Of a stretch of 64,000 nt of DNA, positions 46,530-55,353 are shown in pieces. The stretch is from contig NZ_VTAW01000004.1 of the NCBI RefSeq assembly GCF_008245225.1, forward strand, positions 62,001-126,000, in the 5' to 3' direction. A program made the position numbers and the translations under genes. Under the pieces are notes generated by a model. It did not search any database, was not told the DNA's origin, and saw only the letters and a list, made by a program, of their open reading frames with translations. The stretch is from Natrialba swarupiae (GTDB lineage: Archaea; Halobacteriota; Halobacteria; Halobacteriales; Natrialbaceae). The stretch's first letter is position 1, and each line of letters begins with the position of its first letter.

Positions 46530-49500
46530 ATGGCTATTGATGAGGCCGACCAGTCGGATGCCGGGGAATTTTCCGAGGGCGAGGCATCCGATCCCGCGTC
46601 GGAGGAACGATCGGATTCTGGTGTGGGCTCACACGTCCGGGTTGGCGAGTATACGTGGGCCGATTTCATGGAGGAGTACGGGTACGGTGACGAGGTTTCG
46701 ACCCTGTATTCTGGAGCCGGTTCCAGAGATCCCAGCGACCAACTCGGGTTGGATACCGACGAAGGCAGTGGCGCGGTTCCACGCGCCGACGACTGGGACC
46801 GCGTGACGTTCGATCCCGAGGCATATCTCGGGTATCAACCGGACGAGCTTCCTGAACAGGTTCTCCCGATCTGTGGAACCAAATCCGAACGCCTTCAGGA
46901 CCAGTTTCTCGAGCATTGCGATCCCGAGACGACACCGGTCGTCAAGGATGTCTGGTCGTGGGAACACTACAAGTGGGAAACGTACTACGACGAAAACGGC
47001 AACCGACCACGCGACAGTAGCGGTGAGATCGTCCCGTTCGACGGGGAAGAAGCGCTCGGATTCGACCCCGACCACGTCGAGGAACAGCTCTCGCTCGGCG
47101 ACGATATCGCGATGGCCTTAGACGAGGTCATCGAGGAACGGACGGTTTCCATCCAGGAGGAGATCGACGAAGACGAGTTCTTCTCGACCGACGCCGGTAA
47201 CACGACCGTCACCAACCGGTACGACCTCGAGAAGGCAGTTCCACTCGAGAAAAAGAGCCACTTCAGGGAAGTCGAGCGCTACTGGGTGAACAAACCCTAC
47301 GCTTGTGTTATCATCTTCCATTCCGAACGGGAAAACGAGAAGAAGTACTACGTTATCGAACCGTACTTAAACGAGATCGAACTGGAACTCAAGGAGTTTC
47401 TCACCGGAAAACTCCGACGAGCGATCAAGTACTCCGAGGAGGGTGTCAAAGAAAAGACGAGCGAGGACGGCCGTCGAACCGTCATCGAAGACGAAACGAG
47501 AAAGCTCCTCAAGCGGTACGACCTCTTCGAAGCGATGGGAGGGAACACGAAAGCCGGGTTCCTCGCCTCGCTGCGGTCGGCGCTTTCGAGTGACGGCGAC
47601 ATCGACGGCGAAGCTGATGAACTCCAAGGGATCGAGGTTCGCCCTGAACCGCTCATCCTCGATGAGGACCCAGACACGTTAAACGAGTACCAGGTCGAGA
47701 AGCTGCTGTACCTACTCAAGCGCGACTTCATCGGCTACGAGCGAATCGACGGGATCAAACACGACATCAACGTCGAGGACATCTCCTGTGACGGCTACAA
47801 CTCGCCGGTGTTCGTCTACCACTCCGAGTACGAGCAGATCATCTCCAACATCTACCACGGTGAGGACGAACTCGACGATTTCGTCGTCAAACTTGCCCAG
47901 CGATCCGGGAAAGGGATCAGTAAACGACTGCCACAGGTCGACGCGACGCTCCCGGACGGCTCTCGTGCACAACTGACACTCGGCAAGGAGGTTTCCGACC
48001 ACGGAACCAACTACACCATCCGTCAGTTCAAAGACGTTCCGTTTACCCCGATCGACCTCATCAACTGGAACACGTTCAGCTTAGACGAGATGGCGTTTCT
48101 CTGGTTGGCGATCGAGAACCACAAGAGCCTGATCTTCGCTGGCGGTACTGCATCCGGGAAAACGACCTCGCTGAACGCCGTCTCGCTGTTCATCCCGAGT
48201 AACGCGAAGATCGTCTCCATCGAGGACACCCGCGAGGTCGAACTCCCACAGCGAAACTGGATCGCGAGCGTCACACGCCCGTCGTTCAACGACGATGCAC
48301 AGGGTGACGTCGACGAGTTCGACCTCCTCGAGGCCGCGCTTCGTCAACGCCCCGACTACATCGTGATGGGTGAGATCCGTGGTGAGGAGGGTCGAACGCT
48401 GTTCCAGGTCATGTCGACGGGTCACACTACGTACACGACGTTCCACGCTGACTCCGTCGACGAGGTCCTCAAACGGTTCACGACGGATCCGATCAACGTC
48501 TCGAAGACGATGTTCACCGCGTTGGATCTGGTCTCGATTCAGACGCAGACGCGAGTCCAGGGGACGAAAGTCCGTCGAAACAAGTCACTTACCGAGATCA
48601 ACCACTACGAGGCCGAACACGACGAGATCAACGTTCAGGACGTCTACCAGTGGCAGGCCGAAACCGACGAGTTCCTCAAGATGGGGGACTCGAACACCTT
48701 AGAGGAGGTCCAGTTCGACCGTGGATGGAGTACGGAGAAACTGCAGGAAGAACTGTTCAAACGCGAAGTGATCCTCGCGTACCTCATCAAAAACGAACTC
48801 AACACCTACGCCGAGGTCGCGGCGACCGTTCAGGCGTTTATCAACGACCCCGACACGATCCTCACACTCATCGCCAACGGCCAACTCGAGGACAGCCTGA
48901 ACGACCTCCGGGAGATGGAAAGCGTGTTGATCGACGTCGACCAGGAGAAAGAGGAACTGGTTCCCCGCCCATCCGCGACGAGCGAGACGTACAATCTCTC
49001 GATGGATATCCTGGAGCGAGCGGAGGAGTCGTTGTTCGACGAGTACCGCGGAAAGGTTCCGAGCGGGCTCGCGAGTGCACTCGGCGACGTCGAAGCCGAG
49101 GAAACAGTCGAGGTCGAGTCGGACGACGAGTTCGACTTCACGAGCGGACTCGACGAGGCGGAGTGGGCGTTCGAAGACGAGAGTTCCGATGCCGACTCGA
49201 ACGCAGGCATTGACGACGAGGGCGAACCGGAGTGGTTCGGCGAGGACGATGGGGTCGGATCGCCGGCCGACACCGAGGCACTCGAGCCGGTCGATGGATC
49301 GGCTGATCGCTCGACCGGGGAACCAGCGGCGGCGTCGACCGAAACGGATCCCGCCGATGTATCCGAATCCGGCGACACAGCACGCGCTGATTCACCGAGT
49401 TGGGAATCCGACGACACGAAACCGACGTCCGGGGAGACGACCGGCAAAGCGGACGTTCCTGACGACGAAACGCTGGGCGGCCTGTTCGACGACATGGACG

Positions 49501-49880
49501 AGACGTTGGAATCGATGGGTGACCGTCGTTCCGACGACGATCCGAACACCGGTGAGAGCGATCCGATGTTCCCCGAGGGAGAACTTGACGCTGTCTTCGA
49601 TCCAGAGCAAGACGGCGAAGAGACATCCGCCGACTTCAGCAGCGAACTCGACGATACGCCCGCTGGAAATACTGGACGGGCGGAGACGGATCAATCGGAG
49701 GCTGTCGAGGGATCGGATCCCGAATCAATCTTCGGGACGCATCCGAGTTCACCGTTCAGCGACGACGTAGACGACGGTGCTGGCGACGAAGGCTCTCTGT
49801 TCGGAGATGATTCGGACGACGACGAATCGCTGTTCGGCCGCGGGAACGGTACGACTGACGACGAGGAGACCGACACATGA
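46530..49880 (+). CDS. type II/IV secretion system ATPase (TadA/PilB-like) with acidic tail
   Basis: Assembly motor of 1116 residues. The ATPase core covers about 330-740: an N-terminal domain, Walker A FAGGTASGKTTSLNAV (from about residue 538), Walker B/Asp box around EIRGEEGRTLFQV and His box STGHTTYTTFHADS. After about residue 850 comes a ~265-residue tail rich in Asp, Glu and Ser, ending with repeated xFG motifs (ESIFG, GSLFG, ESLFG). The tail is not needed for the fold and is unusual. It overlaps the TadC-like gene by 4 nt. ATG at 46530 is preferred over the GTG at 46509. Confidence 0.93.
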   Translation: MAIDEADQSDAGEFSEGEASDPASEERSDSGVGSHVRVGEYTWADFMEEYGYGDEVSTLYSGAGSRDPSDQLGLDTDEGSGAVPRADDWDRVTFDPEAYLGYQPDELPEQVLPICGTKSERLQDQFLEHCDPETTPVVKDVWSWEHYKWETYYDENGNRPRDSSGEIVPFDGEEALGFDPDHVEEQLSLGDDIAMALDEVIEERTVSIQEEIDEDEFFSTDAGNTTVTNRYDLEKAVPLEKKSHFREVERYWVNKPYACVIIFHSERENEKKYYVIEPYLNEIELELKEFLTGKLRRAIKYSEEGVKEKTSEDGRRTVIEDETRKLLKRYDLFEAMGGNTKAGFLASLRSALSSDGDIDGEADELQGIEVRPEPLILDEDPDTLNEYQVEKLLYLLKRDFIGYERIDGIKHDINVEDISCDGYNSPVFVYHSEYEQIISNIYHGEDELDDFVVKLAQRSGKGISKRLPQVDATLPDGSRAQLTLGKEVSDHGTNYTIRQFKDVPFTPIDLINWNTFSLDEMAFLWLAIENHKSLIFAGGTASGKTTSLNAVSLFIPSNAKIVSIEDTREVELPQRNWIASVTRPSFNDDAQGDVDEFDLLEAALRQRPDYIVMGEIRGEEGRTLFQVMSTGHTTYTTFHADSVDEVLKRFTTDPINVSKTMFTALDLVSIQTQTRVQGTKVRRNKSLTEINHYEAEHDEINVQDVYQWQAETDEFLKMGDSNTLEEVQFDRGWSTEKLQEELFKREVILAYLIKNELNTYAEVAATVQAFINDPDTILTLIANGQLEDSLNDLREMESVLIDVDQEKEELVPRPSATSETYNLSMDILERAEESLFDEYRGKVPSGLASALGDVEAEETVEVESDDEFDFTSGLDEAEWAFEDESSDADSNAGIDDEGEPEWFGEDDGVGSPADTEALEPVDGSADRSTGEPAAASTETDPADVSESGDTARADSPSWESDDTKPTSGETTGKADVPDDETLGGLFDDMDETLESMGDRRSDDDPNTGESDPMFPEGELDAVFDPEQDGEETSADFSSELDDTPAGNTGRAETDQSEAVEGSDPESIFGTHPSSPFSDDVDDGAGDEGSLFGDDSDDDESLFGRGNGTTDDEETDT

Positions 49881-51949
49881 GCCTTCAAACCGACGACGCA
49901 GGGATCGGTGAGAGCGACGGTCTCTCCGGCGGGACGGATGCACTCGGCGACGCGTTCTTCCCGCTGTATCGTCGCCTGTTCGACGAGAACAGCGAGTTCG
50001 TCGCCGACGTCGAGACAAAACTCTCTCAGGCCCGAATGACCGATACAGTCGAGCTCTACCTCTCACGGGCGCTCGGTATCGGCGTCATTTCTGGATTTGC
50101 CCTCTGGCTGATCGGGCTGGTCCTCGGCTGGGCCGTCTTCGGAACAGGTCTAGTCCAGGTCGACTACCTCATCGGCATTCCGGTCGGAAACGAAACTGCA
50201 CTTACACTCATCGACCTGCTCCGTGCACCCGCGCTCGTGATCATCGTTGGACTCGTATTCGGGACGGTCGGGTTCGTCCTCGGGTTTGGCTCGCTCGTTG
50301 CTATCCCCTACTCGCGCGTCTCGAATCGCAAACGCGAGATCAACATGTTGCTCACCGATTCGGTCTCGTTTATGTACGCGCTGTCGGTCGGCGGACTCAA
50401 TCAACTCGAGATCATCGAGGCGATGGCTGAAGCTGACGACACCTACGGTGAGGTATCAAAGGAGTTCCAAAGCATCGTCAAGGAGACCGACTACTTCGGC
50501 GTCGACTACCGGACTGCCATTCGGAAACAGGCGATCGAGACGCCGAGCGACGAACTGTCGCAGTTTTTGACGGACATGCTCTCGATCGTCAACAGCGGCG
50601 GTGACATGCAGAGTTTCCTCGAGGACAAGAAAGAAAAGCATATGCGAACCGCCAAACAGGAACAGGAAATCACACTCGAGACGCTCGAACTGTTCGGTGA
50701 GATGTATATGACGCTGTCGCTGTTCCCGTTGCTGTTGATCATCATCATGGTCGTCATGCAGATGATTCCCCAGGCCGACGTGGCGGATAGTCTGCTCTTT
50801 ATGACCGTCTACGCGTTGATTCCGTTGATCGGTGTCGCGTTCATCGTTCTCGTCTCAACGGTCAAACACGACGAGCCCGGCGACGGCTACCTGACGATGG
50901 GTGGCACCGGTCGACGCGTACAGGATCCCCGCGATCAAGGCGTGCTCAACCTCGGTCTGATCAACCAGTTTGCCGGCGAGCGAAGCGTCTTCGACCGGAT
51001 CAAAAACCGGGAAGGCGCACACGAGACGGTGAACGTCTTGCGACGGCCGCATATTTTCTTCCGTGACAATCCACTCTACACGCTCGCGTTGACTGCGCCG
51101 ATCTCGATTGCGATCATCGCCGTCGCGGTCGTCATCGGATCCGCGCCCACGACATGGAGTGGAACGGATGGACTGCTAGACCATCCCATCTGGGGAACGG
51201 TCATCTACGTCTATATCCCCCTGTACGTTATGGCGATCCCACTCGCCATCTTCAGCGAGTGGAACCTCAGACACCGAAACGCGGTCGTCAGCCAACTGTC
51301 CGAGGACCTTCGAAAGCTCTCGAGTTCGAACGACACCGGACTGACCCTGCTCGAGTCCCTCAAGACGGTCTCGGATACGACCAGCGGAAAACTGGCCCAG
51401 GAGTTCGAGACGATGCACGCGAAGGTCAACTACGGGATGAGCCTGAAGGAGTCGCTCATCGAGTTCAACAACAAGTATCACATTCCGAGACTCGCCCGGA
51501 CGACTCGACTCATCACCGAAGCACAGGAGGCGTCCAATCAGATCTCCGACGTGCTTCGGACGGCCGCCCAGGCCAGCGAGAACCACGACGATCTGGAGCG
51601 AGAACGGCGCTCTCGAACCCGGATGCAGGTCGTCATCATCATCATGACGTTTATTACGGTTCTGGCCGTGATCGCGATCCTCAAGACGCAGTTCATCGAC
51701 ACGATGGCCGGCCTCGAGACGGGTAACGGCGGTGCATCCGGTGGCGACGGCGAACTCGCGGACGCCGACCTGAGCGAGAACGTCGACGTTCGGATGCTGT
51801 CGGTGTTGTTCTTCCACGCGATTACGCTCCAGGGAATTATCTCCGGATTCATCTGTGGGTATATCCGGAACGCGGATCTCACGAGCGGGTTGAAATACGT
51901 GGTAATCCTGTCGACGGTCGCGCTGTTTGGCTGGTCGATGGTGGCTTGA
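49877..51949 (+). CDS. TadC-like (type II secretion F family) pilus platform protein
   Basis: Membrane platform of 690 residues, double length. Two GspF-type domains are seen: one around 165-285 (SVSFMYALSVGGLNQLEIIE; LDMLSIVNSGGDMQSFL in pattern) and one around 470-580 (LRKLSSSNDTGLTLLESLKT; VNYGMSLKESLIEFNNKYH). About nine membrane helices, at 55-85, 115-140, 275-300, 310-330, 405-425, 440-465, 590-610, 640-660 and 670-690. It receives force from the ATPase encoded just upstream and assembles pilins. Archaeal homologues of this length are usual in Tad-like systems. Confidence 0.93.
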   Translation: MSLQTDDAGIGESDGLSGGTDALGDAFFPLYRRLFDENSEFVADVETKLSQARMTDTVELYLSRALGIGVISGFALWLIGLVLGWAVFGTGLVQVDYLIGIPVGNETALTLIDLLRAPALVIIVGLVFGTVGFVLGFGSLVAIPYSRVSNRKREINMLLTDSVSFMYALSVGGLNQLEIIEAMAEADDTYGEVSKEFQSIVKETDYFGVDYRTAIRKQAIETPSDELSQFLTDMLSIVNSGGDMQSFLEDKKEKHMRTAKQEQEITLETLELFGEMYMTLSLFPLLLIIIMVVMQMIPQADVADSLLFMTVYALIPLIGVAFIVLVSTVKHDEPGDGYLTMGGTGRRVQDPRDQGVLNLGLINQFAGERSVFDRIKNREGAHETVNVLRRPHIFFRDNPLYTLALTAPISIAIIAVAVVIGSAPTTWSGTDGLLDHPIWGTVIYVYIPLYVMAIPLAIFSEWNLRHRNAVVSQLSEDLRKLSSSNDTGLTLLESLKTVSDTTSGKLAQEFETMHAKVNYGMSLKESLIEFNNKYHIPRLARTTRLITEAQEASNQISDVLRTAAQASENHDDLERERRSRTRMQVVIIIMTFITVLAVIAILKTQFIDTMAGLETGNGGASGGDGELADADLSENVDVRMLSVLFFHAITLQGIISGFICGYIRNADLTSGLKYVVILSTVALFGWSMVA

Positions 51950-51950
51950 G

Positions 51951-52487
51951 ATGAGCCGAGAACGATCACGAACCGTTTCGGTCGGGCTCGACGAACGCGG
52001 GCAGACGACCCAGGATTTCGTCGTCGGACTGGGGCTGTTCGTCCTCGCCGTCGCGTTCGTCTTCATGACGGTTCCGAACTTCATCGCAACCCCGACGGGA
52101 TCGATCGACGGAGGGGATCTCGCTCAAGGCGACCGAGTTGCGGCGACGATCGTCGACGACACCGAAACGGAAACACCGAACGAACTCGACGGGAGGGACA
52201 TCCTCGAATACGACAGCGGTGACTTGCACAAAGATCTCGGATTGCGGGAAACCAGCGACAACGATCGGTTCGATAGAGTGAACGTGACGGTCAGGGCGCT
52301 GAACGCGACGGCGGACGATGGCCCCCTAGAGGCGGATCTTCCGGGTGCTATGGATGGCGAGCAACTTGCATTCGGGGACGAGTACAACAACCAATCTGCC
52401 GTACAGGTGAACCGAATCGTCACGGTTCGGGACATCGAGGAGGATTACGACGGAAAACCGGTGAGACTCGAGGTGCGGATGTGGTAA
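51951..52487 (+). CDS. pilin-like protein 1 (DUF7287-like)
   Basis: Protein of 178 residues with a type IV pilin-like N-terminus: basic-acidic leader, then LDERG-QTTQDFVVGLGLFV. The predicted prepilin peptidase site is after RG, with Gln at +1 and an acidic residue at +5, followed by one hydrophobic helix (to about residue 42). The rest is hydrophilic and acidic, so it is expected outside the cell. Family number is from memory. It starts 1 nt after the TadC-like stop, second of five such proteins' common operon. Confidence 0.75.
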   Translation: MSRERSRTVSVGLDERGQTTQDFVVGLGLFVLAVAFVFMTVPNFIATPTGSIDGGDLAQGDRVAATIVDDTETETPNELDGRDILEYDSGDLHKDLGLRETSDNDRFDRVNVTVRALNATADDGPLEADLPGAMDGEQLAFGDEYNNQSAVQVNRIVTVRDIEEDYDGKPVRLEVRMW

Positions 52488-52488
52488 C

Positions 52489-53136
52489 ATGAACGGGAAA
52501 CGACGATCACGAAACGACGACGGCGACGACCGCGGACAGATGTACACCCTCGAGGGGTTCGCCGCGGCTGCGGTCGTACTGTTCGCACTGTTGTTCGCGA
52601 TGCAGTCGGTAGTCATCGCACCGGGGACCGGTGGTGCGGTCGACCGGACGGCCCAGGCACAACAGCAACAGCAACTGCAGGACGGCCTCGTCGTCTCGGC
52701 ACACGCCGAGGAAGGAAATCTTTCGTCGATGGTTCTGTACTGGGCACAGAACGGATACCTCGAGAACGAACACTTCGAGGACGAAAACCAGAGCGGCGAG
52801 TACCCGTTCGCCCTGGCTGAAGTTCTCGAGGAGGAGTTCTCGGGGTCCGGAATTGGCGATGATTACACGATCGAGTTCGTCTACCAAAACGAAAGTACGG
52901 GAAACACGGAATCTGACTACATAAAGGAAGATACGTACACATCGGACGATCCGGGTGCCGTAACTGCGAGTTACATGATAACGATACACGAGGACCAGAA
53001 TATGACCGAAATGGATAACGGGACGCTCAGGGATAGTGATGAACCGATCCACACAGTGGACAGCGAACTCCCAAGGGGCGATCCGAATTCGGATCCTATC
53101 TACAACGTCGTGGAGGTGCGGGTGACGTCATGGTGA
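52489..53136 (+). CDS. pilin-like protein 2 (DUF7288-like)
   Basis: Protein of 215 residues. A charged leader ends in DDRG-QMYTLEGFAAAAVVLF, again a cut after RG with Gln at +1 and Glu at +6, then one hydrophobic helix. The extracellular part is acidic, with a glutamine run (AQAQQQQQLQD) just behind the helix. One nt after gene 1 and 7 nt overlap with gene 3. Archaeal class III signal peptides (Q-x-S-x-E type) are the nearest match. Confidence 0.75.
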   Translation: MNGKRRSRNDDGDDRGQMYTLEGFAAAAVVLFALLFAMQSVVIAPGTGGAVDRTAQAQQQQQLQDGLVVSAHAEEGNLSSMVLYWAQNGYLENEHFEDENQSGEYPFALAEVLEEEFSGSGIGDDYTIEFVYQNESTGNTESDYIKEDTYTSDDPGAVTASYMITIHEDQNMTEMDNGTLRDSDEPIHTVDSELPRGDPNSDPIYNVVEVRVTSW

Positions 53137-54062
53137 CGAACAAATCCCACGACCGGGCGCAGATGATCCTCATAGGCGGTATCGTCATCGCGTTTGTCAT
53201 CCTCGCGACGATCGTCGCGTTTAACGGGTTAGTTCACACCGAAGAACTTTCTTCGAGTTCGACGGGCCAGAGCGCAACCGACGTATCGGTAATGAATAGC
53301 GAAATCACGCAGGATCTTCAGACGATTGCCGTCAAGAGTCCCGAAATTGACGAAGATGACGACATCGGAGAGGTCCTCGAAAACGAAGACGCGGAGGACG
53401 TGTTCTTAACGGAAGCCGAATGGCAGAGCATGGTCGAGGATAACTACGAACCCGAATACCGATCAGCGAAAGCCCAGAATCGCTCAGTTGTCTTCGATAT
53501 AGAGAGTGCGAATGAGGGGGCAACTCTTGGTGTGAATTTAGATGGCAGAAACACAGGTGGTGGCACTACTGGTACCTTCGACATTTTTGATGCAGATGAT
53601 TTTGACAGAGGGAAGGTTTATCACTTCAGCCTCACGGGTTCCACGTCTGCCAACGTCGCTGGGGAATACGAAATTAATAATGAAAGCGGTGCTGACGTCA
53701 CGGTAGAGTACTCCAGGGGTGGCGGAACCGATCCGTTCGAGGTGACTGTTGACGGAGAAACGTGTTCGTTCGATAGCGATACTGGTGAGATCGATTTAGT
53801 AACCGGTGAGGTAACAGATCAGGTTGGGGGATCCTGTGATGAGGATGATTTTTCGGTAATCGACCCTGACGCCATCTACAATTCGATCGATGTACACATT
53901 AGTATGCCCGGGAATCCCGAGTACGAAATCATCGGCCTTGGCGAGGTTCCCGAGGCAGACAATGAGGTCCCCGGAACCCTGGAGATTGAGTACACGTACG
54001 AGTCGATGGAGGTCCAGACAGAACAGGCGATTGAAGTCGATCTGTACCGTGATCTGTTATGA
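53130..54062 (+). CDS. pilin-like protein 3 (DUF7261-like), mosaic middle
   Basis: Largest of the five, 310 residues. Leader HDRA-QMILIGGIVIAFVILA gives a site after RA with Gln at +1. The C-terminal ~60 residues and the first ~120 have normal GC-rich codons. The middle (about residues 118-245, nt 53480-53870) uses many A/T-ending codons (GGT, GAT, TTT, AAT, TTA, AGA), unlike neighbours, and adds two cysteines. That patch looks acquired or fast evolving in the exposed domain. 4 nt overlap with gene 4. Confidence 0.75.
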   Translation: MVTNKSHDRAQMILIGGIVIAFVILATIVAFNGLVHTEELSSSSTGQSATDVSVMNSEITQDLQTIAVKSPEIDEDDDIGEVLENEDAEDVFLTEAEWQSMVEDNYEPEYRSAKAQNRSVVFDIESANEGATLGVNLDGRNTGGGTTGTFDIFDADDFDRGKVYHFSLTGSTSANVAGEYEINNESGADVTVEYSRGGGTDPFEVTVDGETCSFDSDTGEIDLVTGEVTDQVGGSCDEDDFSVIDPDAIYNSIDVHISMPGNPEYEIIGLGEVPEADNEVPGTLEIEYTYESMEVQTEQAIEVDLYRDLL

Positions 54063-54535
54063 AACGCAACCAATTCACAGACGACCGTGCCCTCTCGAGT
54101 GCCATCACCCACGTCCTCACGATGGCGATGACGACAATTCTCATCGCCGGACTCTTCTTGAGTTCGGGTGCGATGCTCGAGACCCAGACCGAAATGAGTA
54201 CCGAGCAGTCACTCGAGACGATCGGCGAGCGGTTGGCGGGCGAAATCGCCCACGTCGATCGGTTGGCTGACGATGGCGGTGCGGTGAATGTTACGACCGA
54301 GCATCCCCGAACGATCGCGGGGTCGACGTATCGCGTCCACCCATCGGGGGACTGTGGGAGTGATCCGTTGCTGAGAGACGACGTACAGTGTCTCAACCTG
54401 ACGACGGGAAGCGGGGGGACGCAAGTACTCGTTCCACTCCCGGAGGACCTCGAGATCGATTACGATAGTTCGGCATCGTCCGGAACCATCGAAATCGGGT
54501 ACGACCAGAGCGAGGATGAAATCCGCCTGCAATGA
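54059..54535 (+). CDS. pilin-like protein 4 (DUF7266-like)
   Basis: Protein of 158 residues. The leader TDDRA-LSSAITHVLTMAMT resembles the archaeal pilin start (RAVSPVIG type): cut after RA, then one hydrophobic helix to about residue 42. The remainder is an acidic beta-rich domain with two cysteines (SGDCG and DVQCLN) that could form a disulfide. Overlaps neighbours by 4 nt on both sides. Confidence 0.75.
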   Translation: MKRNQFTDDRALSSAITHVLTMAMTTILIAGLFLSSGAMLETQTEMSTEQSLETIGERLAGEIAHVDRLADDGGAVNVTTEHPRTIAGSTYRVHPSGDCGSDPLLRDDVQCLNLTTGSGGTQVLVPLPEDLEIDYDSSASSGTIEIGYDQSEDEIRLQ

Positions 54536-55353
54536 TCCGAAATTCGCCACCGAGAATCAATCAAGGGAGCCAGGACGAGCGAGGAGTTACCGAACTGCTC
54601 AGCTTCATCCTGATCTTCGCGATCGTCCTCACGTCAGTCGTTCTCGTCGGACTCGTCGGGTTTCAGGCCGTCGAGGACTATCACGAAAACGAACGACTCG
54701 CGAACGCGGAGCGCGCCGTCGATACCTTCGCCACCAACGGTAACGAATTTGTGCGAAGTGACGCCGTGACACACCGATCCGGTGACGTCAGGGTCAGAGG
54801 CGGGACGATCTCACCGGGTGAGGAAGGGACGGATCTCGACGTTACGGTTCAGGACAACTCTGGAGCCGAACTCTGGTCGTGGAACGACGAATACGGCTCC
54901 GACGACCTCGGTGCGTTCGTCTACGATAGCGGTGACGCCTCCGAAACGATCGCGTACGTCGGTGGCGGCGTCTTCCGCCAGAGCGACGGCTCGAGTGCAG
55001 TCGTCTCGGAACCGATGTTCACCTGCCGCGAGGAGACGGACACGGCGATGATATCGCTCGTGAAAATCGACGACGATAGCCGATCGATCCAGAGCGCCGA
55101 AGCGACCGAGTTCGAGATAGAACACCGAGACAGTACGAGAGAGTTCTTCGACGAGGATATCGATTCCGTCGAAATCGAGGTCAACGACGGCCCGTATGCA
55201 GACGGCTGGGAAATGTACTTCGAGAACGACGATAGTTGGGAGTCGATGGGTTCGAACCAGTGGCGATGTGGTGATCCATCTAATGATCTCGACCGCGTCT
55301 CAATCGATATCGTCGAGATCGACATCGACTACGAATCGCCGGACGACGATTGA
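54532..55353 (+). CDS. pilin-like protein 5 (DUF7289-like)
   Basis: Protein of 273 residues. The leader QDERG-VTELLSFILIFAIVL has Glu at +3 after the cut behind RG and one hydrophobic helix (to about residue 45). The C-terminal domain is acidic, with cysteines in FTCREE and WRCGD. This is the last gene of the operon and overlaps the HsdR-N-like gene on the other strand by 25 nt. A class with a single helix and a larger domain could cap the pilus tip. Confidence 0.75.
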   Translation: MIRNSPPRINQGSQDERGVTELLSFILIFAIVLTSVVLVGLVGFQAVEDYHENERLANAERAVDTFATNGNEFVRSDAVTHRSGDVRVRGGTISPGEEGTDLDVTVQDNSGAELWSWNDEYGSDDLGAFVYDSGDASETIAYVGGGVFRQSDGSSAVVSEPMFTCREETDTAMISLVKIDDDSRSIQSAEATEFEIEHRDSTREFFDEDIDSVEIEVNDGPYADGWEMYFENDDSWESMGSNQWRCGDPSNDLDRVSIDIVEIDIDYESPDDD

